DNA from: an uncultured Pseudomonadales bacterium
GTDB taxonomy: Bacteria; Pseudomonadota; Gammaproteobacteria; Pseudomonadales; Azotimanducaceae
Length of the DNA: 41,404 nucleotides
Direction: 5' to 3'
NCBI GenBank assembly: GCA_937921865.1
Contig: CAKZWF010000086.1
Span: forward strand, 1 to 41,404
Positions 15,573 to 24,139 of the stretch are shown here, piece by piece. The translations under genes and the position numbers were made by a program. Positions within the stretch are counted from its first letter, which is position 1; each line of letters begins with the position of its first letter. The notes beneath the pieces were generated by a model, which worked only from the letters and a program-made list of their open reading frames with translations, searched no databases and was not told where the DNA came from.

Positions 15573-16061
15573 GTGACCGCCAAAACCAGCCAGCATTGCC
15601 CTCGGCAAGCCCAGCCGACACACATCGAAGCCAGGTGGCTGCACCTGTGCATTACCGCCGGATTGCTCAGCTTCGCCAGTTTCAGCCATGCCGATAACCA
15701 CCTGCCAGCGGCTGGCGAGTACGAGGTCACCACGACCAGCAATTTCAACAATCTGCCGGTGACTGTAACGACAACAAACTGCATCACTGCCGAAGATCTG
15801 GATCAGGATCCTGCCAGCGTTTTCGCCGACACAGCCGCTGCGGAAAACTGCGAACTGGAAGAATTCGAGATGGCCGGCGGCATCATGTCCATGCACATGG
15901 TCTGCAACTCAGACGAAGGCGGCCTGGAGATGAATACCGAAGGTGCCTACACAGAATCCAGCTATTCGATGAACAGCACGATTGTGATCAGCGCCGGTGA
16001 AACCCGTATGACCACGACGGCCACAGTGTCCGGCACCAGGATTGGCGACTGCGAGGGCTAG
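15573..16061 (+). CDS. DUF3617-family secreted protein
   Basis: 162 residues. It starts at GTG 15573 with AGGAGG at 15559-15564. An N-terminal export signal (hydrophobic LHLCITAGLLSFASFSHA, residues about 23-40) precedes a small beta-rich domain with the DUF3617 pattern: PAAGEYEVTTTSNF, the cysteine in TTNCIT, a second in ENCELEEF, then VCNS and a final GDC. The paired Cys probably form periplasmic disulfides. The function of the family is unknown. It is divergent from the FMN dehydrogenase and convergent with the BCCT transporter. Confidence 0.75.
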   Translation: MTAKTSQHCPRQAQPTHIEARWLHLCITAGLLSFASFSHADNHLPAAGEYEVTTTSNFNNLPVTVTTTNCITAEDLDQDPASVFADTAAAENCELEEFEMAGGIMSMHMVCNSDEGGLEMNTEGAYTESSYSMNSTIVISAGETRMTTTATVSGTRIGDCEG

Positions 16062-16115
16062 ATGAGCCGGACAAACTAGCCTCTGATTCTATGTCTATCA
16101 ATAAGTAACCGAGAC

Positions 16116-16157
16116 GCGGGATTAGCCCCGCAGACTCCAAATTCGCCGTCTGCGAAT
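16116..16157. terminator. Pair of hairpins between convergent genes
   Basis: GCGGG (16116-16120) with CCCGC (16127-16131), then ATTCGC (16141-16146) with GCGAAT (16152-16157), loop CGTCT. They lie between the DUF3617 and BCCT stop codons, as expected for a two-way transcription end, but neither has a good T-run. Confidence 0.3.
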
Positions 16158-16169
16158 AACGTCCGGCGT

Positions 16170-18158
16170 TTAACGCAAGACGTGTAGAAAGTGCAGATGT
16201 TTCTCGTACTGCTCCAACAGATCGTGAAGGACCTGCTGCCGGGTCCAGCCCATAAGATCATAGTCCTGACTGCCTTCGTTCAGGTACACCTCGGCTCTAA
16301 AATATCCCGCACTTACTCCATCTGCTGCATCAGAAGAGGCTTCACTCGGTAGTGGGTGCCAACGCGCAACCACCAGGTACCGAAAGTCAATCTCCTCGCG
16401 GTGCATGACGCTCAGGGATACTTCGTCCCAGGCGTCCGTTGCTTCGATTCGTGCATCCGACCCATTGCTGCGCAACTCATCCGCGAACTCGTGCATGGCC
16501 GGGTGTACGGTGTTCCTGAGAAATTCTGTAACGTCTGACTCATCAGGGAAATGCAGCAGATTCTGCAGTCGCGCCTTCCAGTCGGTGGAGCCATGCCCTC
16601 CTGAAGGTGCAACGCTGCTCAGTAACTGTGTCTGTCGCTTGGTATGATCAATGGACAAGGCTCGAACAAAACCCCAGATTGCGATCAGGATGACCAGTGA
16701 AAACGGCAGCGCGCTGGCAATAGCCGCGGTCTGCAGAGCCGACATCCCGCCCACAAAAAGCAACACCAGTGCAGATACGCCGATCATCGCCATCCAGAAC
16801 ATGCGCCGGGATAATGGCGTGTCGTCGCGACCGTTTGAAGACAGCATGTTGAGCACCATCGCCCCTGAATCAGCCGATGTCACAAAGAACACCAGCACCA
16901 TCACAATTGCCAGCCCCGACAGCAACTGCGACAGGGGGAAGTACTCCATGAATTTGAACAACGCGACAGATTCGTCCTGCTGAACTGCCGCGCCTAACTC
17001 TGCCGCACCCTGCCCCATGATGAGTTCGATGGCAGAGTTGCCGAACACCGCCATCCAAAGCAGTGTGAACAGCGTCGGAGCCACAAGCACTCCCAGGATA
17101 AATTCCCGCAGGGTCCGACCACGTGAAATTCGGGCGATGAATATCCCGACAAATGGCGCCCAGCTGATCCACCAGCCCCAGTAAAATATTGTCCATCCAC
17201 CCAGCCAATCTGTCGGCTCATAGGCATACAGATTGAAGGTTTTGCCAACAAGATCGGCCATATATTCGCCGGTGTTCTGCATAAATGTCTGCAGCAGGTA
17301 GACCGTGGGGCCCAATAGCAGTATTCCGGCGAGCAAAGCCACCGCCAGGGCAATGTTGATCTCGGATAAGCGCTTGATGCCTGCATCCAGGCCAAGACCC
17401 ACAGACACGGCTGCTAATCCAGTGGTGAAGACGATCAGCGCAACTTGAACGCTGAGAGACTTCGGCACGTCAAACAGAAAGTTGAGACCCGAATTGATCT
17501 GTTCAACCCCAAACCCCAGCGATGTGGCCACACCAAAGGTCGTGCTCACTACAGCGAAAATGTCCACCGTCGCGCCAATCGGACCGTAGATACGCTCACC
17601 TATCAGCGGATATAGCGCAGAACGCAGGGTCAGCGGCAGGCCGTGGCGAAAGCCAAAGTAAGCAAGAATGACTGCGACGATGGCGTAAGTGGCCCACGCA
17701 TGCAGGCCCCAGTGAAAAAAGGTGAGTGTCATCGCCTCTTTAGCAGCGGCAACTGAACCACCGGCTCCGTTCGGTGGCGCCAGGAAGTGCATAACAGGCT
17801 CGGCGACGCCGAAAAACATAAGCCCGATACCCATTCCTGCAGCAAACAGCATCGCAAACCACGAAACAATCGAATACTCGGGTTCTGCATGATCCGGGCC
17901 GAGCTTTATATCGCCATAGCGTGTCAAGGCAATGACAACGCAGCTCACCAGAATGATCGCCACCACCAGCACGTAGTACCAACTGCCGTTTGTGACGATG
18001 CCGTTCTGCATACTGCTGAACAGTTGATCAGCGAACTCCGGCGCAAGCGCGGATCCACCAAGGACCACCATCAGCAATATGACAGACACATAAAAAACCG
18101 GGGGATCAAGCGGCGCGCTGTTTCGACGCTGCTCTGCAGACTGTCGAAGACGCTCCAT
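16170..18158 (-). CDS. BCCT-family transporter, BetT-type with long C-terminal domain
   Basis: 662 residues. Twelve hydrophobic segments fill about residues 22-490, with the BCCT hallmarks FAAGMGIGLMFFGVAEPVMHF, the Trp-rich GWTIFYWGWWISWAPFVG and ARISRGRTLREF. About 150 hydrophilic residues follow, as in BetT-type choline transporters where the tail takes part in osmosensing. It imports a quaternary ammonium compound (choline, betaine, carnitine or DMSP-like) by sodium or proton symport at the inner membrane. The ATG follows the TPR-sulfotransferase stop with no gap (TAGATG), so the two are co-translated. No bet dehydrogenase genes lie nearby, so catabolism would be encoded elsewhere. Confidence 0.9.
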   Translation of the reverse strand: MERLRQSAEQRRNSAPLDPPVFYVSVILLMVVLGGSALAPEFADQLFSSMQNGIVTNGSWYYVLVVAIILVSCVVIALTRYGDIKLGPDHAEPEYSIVSWFAMLFAAGMGIGLMFFGVAEPVMHFLAPPNGAGGSVAAAKEAMTLTFFHWGLHAWATYAIVAVILAYFGFRHGLPLTLRSALYPLIGERIYGPIGATVDIFAVVSTTFGVATSLGFGVEQINSGLNFLFDVPKSLSVQVALIVFTTGLAAVSVGLGLDAGIKRLSEINIALAVALLAGILLLGPTVYLLQTFMQNTGEYMADLVGKTFNLYAYEPTDWLGGWTIFYWGWWISWAPFVGIFIARISRGRTLREFILGVLVAPTLFTLLWMAVFGNSAIELIMGQGAAELGAAVQQDESVALFKFMEYFPLSQLLSGLAIVMVLVFFVTSADSGAMVLNMLSSNGRDDTPLSRRMFWMAMIGVSALVLLFVGGMSALQTAAIASALPFSLVILIAIWGFVRALSIDHTKRQTQLLSSVAPSGGHGSTDWKARLQNLLHFPDESDVTEFLRNTVHPAMHEFADELRSNGSDARIEATDAWDEVSLSVMHREEIDFRYLVVARWHPLPSEASSDAADGVSAGYFRAEVYLNEGSQDYDLMGWTRQQVLHDLLEQYEKHLHFLHVLR

Positions 18159-20150
18159 CTACCCGCGAGCCACGAGTTTCTGACCCAGAGCCGCTTTCAG
18201 AGGCGCAAGCCAGGGCTCAAAATGCCGCCATTGATCCACACCATCGCGAAAGATTGGTTGCCGTACCTGCTCTGAGCTCGGCGTTCGCACGTCGCGAACG
18301 GTTTCGTAGTAATTCAGGCAGGCGGTTTCAAAAGGCAGGCCACAGAATTGCAGAATTCGTCCGACCTCTCCTTCCAGATCATCGACCACGTCCTCGTGAT
18401 TGACTCGCAGCACGTGCCCCGGCAAGACCGCGCCCCAGTGCTCCATGAGATCGACATATTCGCGATAGTAACGACCAATGTCTTCGAGATCGTAGGAAAA
18501 CTCCTGGCCTTCAGCAAAAAGTTGTTTGAAGCCGCTCACACAACACGCCATCGCCGAACGACGGGCATCAATGATTTTGGCGTTCGGCAGTATTAGCTTT
18601 ATCAGCCCTATGTGCCTGAAGTTATTCGGCATCTTATCGATGAAATAGGCTGCGTCGCCGCGATGAATTCGAGTGTCTTCGATGTACTCCGCGCCGAATC
18701 GGGCGATCTCATCTGCCTGCAATTCGTCGAGTATCGCAGGGTAGCCGCCCTCCCGCCGACCCTTCTTTCGACGCAGACGTTGCGACAGCGACAGTATATT
18801 GGGCAGCTCCAGAGTACCGTCGACCTGACTGTGCGACGACAATATCTGCTCCAGCAGTGTGGAACCGGCTCTGGGCAGTCCCAGAATGAAGATTGGATCA
18901 GGTGCCGGGAATCCGTGACCCGAATGCCGCTCGAAAAGCTCTGCTGTACAGACGCTTTTCATCGCCTCGAACTCCTCGTGCATGAGCTGCGCATCATAGC
19001 GACTCTGTGCCTTCTTAAGTCGGTTGCCTCGAGCGTAGTAATCGAAAGATGTCTGGTATTCATGACGATCTTCGTAAGCCTTTGCAAGCGCGAAGTTGAC
19101 GTAAACCCTGGCCATATCGCCAAGATTGCTGTTCTGCTCCTGATCCTGCATGCGGGCAAGTTCATCATCGGAGAAGCGATAGGTTTTGAGATTTGCCAGC
19201 GAATAATAAGCTTCGCCATGTTCGGGGTTGTGCACCATCGCATCGCGATAGGCTTGCACTGCTTCGCTCGAGCGCCCGTGCGTTTTCAGAGCATGGCCCT
19301 TCGTCGTGAGCGTCACTGCGTCTCCGGGCACGACCGACAAAACTTCATCAAGCATGCTCAAGGCTGCGTCGAAATCGCCGGTCTGCATGAGCTGGATCGC
19401 ACACAACGATCGGAATTGAGGATTGTCAGGCGCCTTACTGAGCAGATGCTCAGCCTGACTCAGTGCAGCAGCAAACTTCTGACGTTTACGCAGTGCCTGA
19501 ATGTAGTCCATCCGAGCCTGGGAATTGTCTGGCTCGAAGTCAACGGCGCTTTCCAGCAGAAATTCGGCATCTTCCAATATACCCAGCCGAATCGCGATAT
19601 CGGCAAGCAGCCTTATCGCTTCCACGTGACTGGGATTTTTCTGCAGGAACGCCCGACACAGTACTTCCGCTTTGAGCAGCTTGTTCTGCGCCATCAGATC
19701 CATGGCCAGTACCAGCGGTTCGGGTAGTGCCTGCAATCGTTCCAGCTGCGCCTGGGCACGGATGGCTGCTCGCTCCCACCCCAGATCTTTTAGAGCCGCA
19801 ACTTGGCCACGCAAACTGGCTGCCAATCCCGGGTTTAACTGTATTGCACGCGTGTATGCTCTAAGCGCAGCCTCAGGTTCACCAGCATCCCGATGAACAT
19901 GGCCCTCCTCCTGATGAGCGCGGCCGTGGGAAGGGGATAACCGCTTGAGCTGTTCCAACGTGTCAAGAGCCCCTCGACTGTCGCCACTGTAACGTTGGGC
20001 AACTGCCAGCATATAGAGCGCCTCGGTATCTTCAGGCGCACTGGATAGAATGTTCTGCAGATCTGTAAGCGCCGAAGAGAAACTCCGCTCAACAATCTTC
20101 CGCTTCACTTCCGTCAGATTGGTACCGGCGCTTTCAATGGTTTGTTTCAT
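18159..20150 (-). CDS. TPR-sulfotransferase fusion protein
   Basis: 663 residues. Residues about 10-330 are tandem tetratricopeptide repeats (for example TEALYMLAVAQRYSGDSRGAL and HGEAYYSLANL); a linker follows, then a PAPS-dependent sulfotransferase domain. Its 5'-phosphosulfate loop is GLPRAGSTLLEQIL (from residue 424) and the 3'-phosphate region is around IDARRSAMACC. No signal peptide is visible, so it appears cytoplasmic or peripheral. It would transfer sulfate from PAPS to a hydroxyl or amine of an unknown acceptor. It lies 88 bp downstream of the TonB receptor and abuts the BCCT gene. Such fusions are common beside TonB receptors in marine proteobacteria. Confidence 0.88.
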   Translation of the reverse strand: MKQTIESAGTNLTEVKRKIVERSFSSALTDLQNILSSAPEDTEALYMLAVAQRYSGDSRGALDTLEQLKRLSPSHGRAHQEEGHVHRDAGEPEAALRAYTRAIQLNPGLAASLRGQVAALKDLGWERAAIRAQAQLERLQALPEPLVLAMDLMAQNKLLKAEVLCRAFLQKNPSHVEAIRLLADIAIRLGILEDAEFLLESAVDFEPDNSQARMDYIQALRKRQKFAAALSQAEHLLSKAPDNPQFRSLCAIQLMQTGDFDAALSMLDEVLSVVPGDAVTLTTKGHALKTHGRSSEAVQAYRDAMVHNPEHGEAYYSLANLKTYRFSDDELARMQDQEQNSNLGDMARVYVNFALAKAYEDRHEYQTSFDYYARGNRLKKAQSRYDAQLMHEEFEAMKSVCTAELFERHSGHGFPAPDPIFILGLPRAGSTLLEQILSSHSQVDGTLELPNILSLSQRLRRKKGRREGGYPAILDELQADEIARFGAEYIEDTRIHRGDAAYFIDKMPNNFRHIGLIKLILPNAKIIDARRSAMACCVSGFKQLFAEGQEFSYDLEDIGRYYREYVDLMEHWGAVLPGHVLRVNHEDVVDDLEGEVGRILQFCGLPFETACLNYYETVRDVRTPSSEQVRQPIFRDGVDQWRHFEPWLAPLKAALGQKLVARG

Positions 20151-20184
20151 CGGCTTATTTCGAAAGCTCCATCCCGGACGCCTT

Positions 20185-20206
20185 CGCGCCCTTCATTCAG
20201 GGCGCG
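20185..20206. repeat. Hairpin between TonB receptor and sulfotransferase genes
   Basis: CGCGCCC (20185-20191) pairs perfectly with GGGCGCG (20200-20206) across an 8-base loop. There is no T-run on the minus strand, so it is more likely an mRNA processing or stabilising stem that lowers downstream expression than a terminator. Confidence 0.45.
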
Positions 20207-20238
20207 GCTCGGTATGTTGAGATATGGTGAGGAATGCC

Positions 20239-22821
20239 TCAGAAGTCGAAAGAGGCTCGTAGGCCCGCCGTTCGAGGTCGTGCATAGGTCACCCGCTCCC
20301 GGTCAAAGACGAAGTTCCTCGCAAGCTCTGCATCTTCATCGAAGAGATTTTCAACAAACAGCTCGGCTGACCATTGGTTTTTTGCCAGGCCCATCGTCAG
20401 ACCCACCAGCGTCCAGCTGTCGACTTCCGAATTGTTGATGACCACCACGTCGCTCTGCGCACTGGAGGAAAACGACACACTCGGCATGACGTGAGCGGTC
20501 AGGCCTGAGTTCAGATACCACTCGTAACGCGCCCGCAGGTTTCCCTGATAGTCCGGCGCGTACGCCAAGTCGTCGCCTTCGCGCACATCGTCGGTCGGCG
20601 TCTTAACATCGGTGATCTCAGTATCGAGAATCGAGAAGGCACCACTCAGGGTCAGATTAGCAGTGGCATTCCACACGACGTCGCCTTCGAAACCTTTGAT
20701 TTCAGCGTCGGCGGCGTTGTCAGAAAAGAACAGATTGGTAATGCTCGGATCGAAAATCGTAGTTTGCAGATCGCTGATGTCCACGTAGAAGATACTGCCA
20801 TTGAAGCGCAGCGTACGATCGAACAGATCGAGCTTGAACCCTGCCTCCCAATTATCTACTTCATCAGTTTCCAGCGCGAAGGGTACGGTGTATCCGTTCG
20901 GCCCAGCGGCGCCACCGGGACGATTCAACAGACCGGGGCGAAAACCCTGAGACCAGGTTGCATAGAAAAGGTAGTCCTCCGTGGGCGTCCAGGCCGCTGT
21001 AAACTTACCGATGACACCGTCTTTCTCTGCTGAATCCGGAGCCAGAAGCGCGCCGACTACCGACGCTGGCGTGTCAGGATCGTCAATGTCGTCCAGGGTA
21101 TATGTGATCTGGGGGGTGGCGCAGGTACTGGTGAAGGTAAACTCTCCATCGCCATTGTAGAGATCGGCAATATCGGTGCCGAAGGCATTGATGTCAGCCG
21201 CAGCGCCTGAGTTACAGAATGAGCTGTTGGCACTGCCGTCAAACTCAACCTCGATGTCGTAGTAACGGGCGCCTGCCGTAACCGACCAGGCTTCGTTGAT
21301 ATCCCAGGTCAACTCACCGAACACGCCCTTCTGCTTGTCTGTGCGCTTTACATCGTTGCGGAAAATAACACCTTCAGGAAACGCGCCCGAATCTGACCGG
21401 TACCCGGTATCGAATGCGAAATTCGGTGCAAACGGTCCGAACGGCTCCGCCGCGACCGAACCGGGGTAAGTGAAATCATTGCGCTCTTTCAGTTCAAGAT
21501 CACTATAGAACAATCCACCCGTGGCACGTACCGCGTACTCCATCGGTGTGGTGACCCGAATTTCGTGGGACCAGACTTCGGTATCTGTGCTGGAGTCGAC
21601 GAAGAGATTCGGAGCCTGACAGGTTCCACTCGGGTCCGCATCGCCCGGATAAGATACTGACCCATCGCAGATGTAGTAGGGCAAGTACTGACCAACAAAC
21701 AGGTAATCGGTGTAGTCGACCATCTGGTCCGTGTCTCGATCGGTATAGGCGCCCGTGTAGAGTACGTTCAACGCGGCAATTCGCCCTTCAATGGTCCAGT
21801 TGACGTTGGTGAAATCATCGTCGGTGTCATCATCAGAAAACCGCTGAATTTCCATATCGTCCAGATCCGGGTCAGCAAAGAAGACGCCATCAGCATCCAG
21901 AGTCTGCCGCATGACGGAGGCGTTAACGCTCCAGTCTTCGTTTACGTCCCAAAGCGCGCTCAGACGTCCGCCCTGATAGGTTGTCTCATTGATATCTTTT
22001 TTCCTGCGCGAGTCAGCCTCCAGAAAGGTAACTCCGCTCAGATCATCCCCCGCCTGAAATCCGGCGCGATTCTCCGATACCGGCACACCGTTGTCCCGCA
22101 CTGTGCCAGCCGGTCGGAAACGCGCGCTCTCGCTGGCATCGCGCGTGCCATCGACGCTATCGATGTAACCACCCTGCTTATCGTTGTAACCCACCAGCCG
22201 CAACGCAAAGTTGTCGGCCACGGAGAGATTGAACATCGCTTCGATATTGCGGCTGGGGTCACCACCTTCGGTAAAGGCAGTACCAGCATCAATGCTGCCG
22301 TAAGTGTCGGTCGTGTCCGGTTTGTTGGTAATCAGCCTTACATTACCGGCCTGGGAACTCGCACCAAACAAGGTACCCTGCGGGCCGGACAGCACCTCAA
22401 TCCGGTTGAGGTCTGCGGCATAGACATCCAGATTACGTCCGGGTTGAGCCAGCGGCTGCTCATCGAGATAAAAGGCGACGTTAGGTGCCAGACCAGCTAC
22501 ACCCGCCGTCGTCAGGTTGGGTGTGGTCGACGCCAGCCCGCGAATATAGATGGTGTTCTGTCCCGGACCACTACCTCCTGCGGTAACGCCAGGCAATTGG
22601 ATCAGGTAGTCCTGGAAGTTTGAGATTCCCAGATCGTCCATATCTTGACCAGTAAGCGCCTGAACAGCGACCGGCACGTCCTGCAGTGGCATGGCTCGCT
22701 TTGTCGCCGTTACGACAATTTCTTCAATCTCTCGGACTTCCTGTCCAGTCGCGTATGCGGTTGACATCGTAGCTATGGCGGTGATGACCGCCTGGCTGAT
22801 TTTGCTGCGCTCAAAATGCAA
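20239..22821 (-). CDS. TonB-dependent outer-membrane receptor
   Basis: 860 residues. A signal peptide (about 1-26, ending TAYATGQ) is followed by a TonB-box-like EIEEIVVTATKRAMPLQDVPV, a plug domain (VLSGPQGTLFGASSQAGNVRLIT) and a beta-barrel of alternating aromatic/acidic strands ending GLRASFDF with the terminal Phe needed for barrel assembly. The start is TTG at 22821, supported by GGAGAG five bases upstream; the next ATG would cut off the signal peptide. It imports a large or scarce substrate across the outer membrane using TonB energy. The ligand is unknown; this plug type is widespread in receptors not limited to iron. It heads the unit with the sulfotransferase and BCCT genes. Confidence 0.93.
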   Translation of the reverse strand: MHFERSKISQAVITAIATMSTAYATGQEVREIEEIVVTATKRAMPLQDVPVAVQALTGQDMDDLGISNFQDYLIQLPGVTAGGSGPGQNTIYIRGLASTTPNLTTAGVAGLAPNVAFYLDEQPLAQPGRNLDVYAADLNRIEVLSGPQGTLFGASSQAGNVRLITNKPDTTDTYGSIDAGTAFTEGGDPSRNIEAMFNLSVADNFALRLVGYNDKQGGYIDSVDGTRDASESARFRPAGTVRDNGVPVSENRAGFQAGDDLSGVTFLEADSRRKKDINETTYQGGRLSALWDVNEDWSVNASVMRQTLDADGVFFADPDLDDMEIQRFSDDDTDDDFTNVNWTIEGRIAALNVLYTGAYTDRDTDQMVDYTDYLFVGQYLPYYICDGSVSYPGDADPSGTCQAPNLFVDSSTDTEVWSHEIRVTTPMEYAVRATGGLFYSDLELKERNDFTYPGSVAAEPFGPFAPNFAFDTGYRSDSGAFPEGVIFRNDVKRTDKQKGVFGELTWDINEAWSVTAGARYYDIEVEFDGSANSSFCNSGAAADINAFGTDIADLYNGDGEFTFTSTCATPQITYTLDDIDDPDTPASVVGALLAPDSAEKDGVIGKFTAAWTPTEDYLFYATWSQGFRPGLLNRPGGAAGPNGYTVPFALETDEVDNWEAGFKLDLFDRTLRFNGSIFYVDISDLQTTIFDPSITNLFFSDNAADAEIKGFEGDVVWNATANLTLSGAFSILDTEITDVKTPTDDVREGDDLAYAPDYQGNLRARYEWYLNSGLTAHVMPSVSFSSSAQSDVVVINNSEVDSWTLVGLTMGLAKNQWSAELFVENLFDEDAELARNFVFDRERVTYARPRTAGLRASFDF

Positions 22822-23157
22822 GAATTCTCTCCATAATTGTTAGTGCTCTAACGATCAAATTGGGTGTTGAGCAGCTCATTCTTCTTAAAACAAACCGAAG
22901 TCTAACAAGACTATCCTAAGATTTCATTTCAACTCTAAGTAATGCACAGAGAATGGTTGTCAATGAATGATCTACCGAGCGAAATCACCTGGTCTGCGGC
23001 AACGCAATTTGCACGCCTGATGCCTGCTGATTCACGCACAAACGACAAAGGAGCAAGCCATAGCTCAGGAATTTTAGTGCCATAATCTACTGCCGGGATG
23101 ACGGCGGTCGCGCTACTATCGGCCGGGGACTAAGCAACCACGTCCAAGGAGTTCATC
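22822..23157. promoter_or_regulatory. Divergent control region between the TonB receptor and DUF411 genes
   Basis: No gene seen in these 336 bases. Near the receptor start are two perfect small inverted repeats: GTTAG-TGCT-CTAAC (22839-22852, seven bases above the ribosome-binding site) and AGTCT-AACA-AGACT (22899-22912). A consensus TTGACA is present on the minus strand at 22963-22958, but the -10 at the right spacing is poor. The repeats could be regulator sites or leader-RNA stems for the receptor. The half toward 23157 ends in AAGGAG before the DUF411 gene. Confidence 0.45.
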
Positions 23158-23646
23158 ATGACGATTCAGATCAAACCGTTCGCTGCGGCACTGGCACTGT
23201 GGTGCACACTGACCGGGACGGTCGCTGCAGCGCAGGATGCGTCAACCATACACCTGGACGTATATAAATCGCCCACCTGCGGTTGCTGCACCCTCTGGAT
23301 CGACCACATGGCCGAAAACGGCTTCACCAGCACAGCCCACCACCCGGAAGAACTCGGGGCCCTCAAGCGCGAGCTTAATGTGCCCGTTCGTTACGGCTCC
23401 TGTCACACCGGCGTAAGCAGAGAAGGCTTCGTGTTCGAAGGTCATGTTCCTGCCCGGTACGTGCGGCAATTCCTGAACAACCCCCCCGAGGACGCGCTGG
23501 GTCTCACAGTGCCGGCGATGCCGGTCGGCAGCCCAGGCATGGAGTACAAAGAACAGTTCATGCGCTACGACGTCCTGCTGCTAAAAGCAGACGGAAGTGC
23601 GGAGGTATATGCGTCCGTCGAGTCTTACCAGCAGCAGTTTGACTGA
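23158..23646 (+). CDS. DUF411 metal-binding protein
   Basis: 162 residues with a signal peptide (ending VAAAQ near residue 25) and the DUF411 hallmark KSPTCGCCTLWIDHM, followed by a conserved third cysteine in YGSCHTG and the block VPARYVRQFL. DUF411 proteins are small periplasmic thioredoxin-like proteins often linked to copper or other metal resistance; the CGCC site could bind Cu(I). AAGGAG precedes the ATG. No copper ATPase or multicopper oxidase is adjacent here, so the gene stands alone, convergent with the GFA gene 21 bp away. Confidence 0.85.
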   Translation: MTIQIKPFAAALALWCTLTGTVAAAQDASTIHLDVYKSPTCGCCTLWIDHMAENGFTSTAHHPEELGALKRELNVPVRYGSCHTGVSREGFVFEGHVPARYVRQFLNNPPEDALGLTVPAMPVGSPGMEYKEQFMRYDVLLLKADGSAEVYASVESYQQQFD

Positions 23647-23667
23647 CCGAACGCGTCAGGCCGCGGG

Positions 23668-24069
23668 TTAGCCCAGACTGGCGAGAAACTCCTCGCCGGT
23701 CATGCGCTGATGATCACCGGCAAATTCGTAGCCGGGCGGTTTCTCATCCACGAAGATTTCTCCGCTTAAAGTCAGACCGGACTGATCGTCCAGAGCGCCC
23801 ATCCAGACCATGTACTGCGGCGGCTCCGTGAGAAGATAAAACAGGTTAGTTCCGCACTGCTGACAGAACCCTCGCTGGGCCCAGTCTGAAGAGGCAAACA
23901 ACCGCAACTGCTCATCCTGCTGAAATTCCAGACCCGCCACATTGACCGCAAGCCCGGGACCACCCGACCAGCGACGGCACATGGTGCAATGACAGGCATG
24001 CACTTCAGAACTGACATCAATTGCAGTGAACTTCACCGCCCCACAAAGACATGATCCAGACCGATTCAT
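23668..24069 (-). CDS. GFA-family zinc-binding protein
   Basis: About 133 residues of the GFA (Gfa-like) family. All zinc-ligand groups are present: CLC in SGSCLCGAVKF, CHCTMC in VHACHCTMCRRW, and CQQC in GFCQQCGTNLFY. Family members include glutathione-dependent formaldehyde-activating enzyme, but most small ones are of unknown activity. ATG 24069 is preferred over 24084 because AGGAG lies about seven bases upstream. It lies about 70 bp downstream of the 2-hydroxyacid dehydrogenase on the same strand and may share its transcript. Confidence 0.85.
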   Translation of the reverse strand: MNRSGSCLCGAVKFTAIDVSSEVHACHCTMCRRWSGGPGLAVNVAGLEFQQDEQLRLFASSDWAQRGFCQQCGTNLFYLLTEPPQYMVWMGALDDQSGLTLSGEIFVDEKPPGYEFAGDHQRMTGEEFLASLG

Positions 24070-24139
24070 CAGGTTTCTCCTCATCTCAACGCAGCGTTCA
24101 GCCAGGCAGCCGAAGTATGCATCAACACTCCTGACAGCA

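Noticed and set aside
18612..19727. 371-codon plus-strand open frame within the TPR-sulfotransferase gene
   Set aside because: Antisense shadow of a recognised protein with TPR and PAPS-binding motifs; no recognisable domains of its own.
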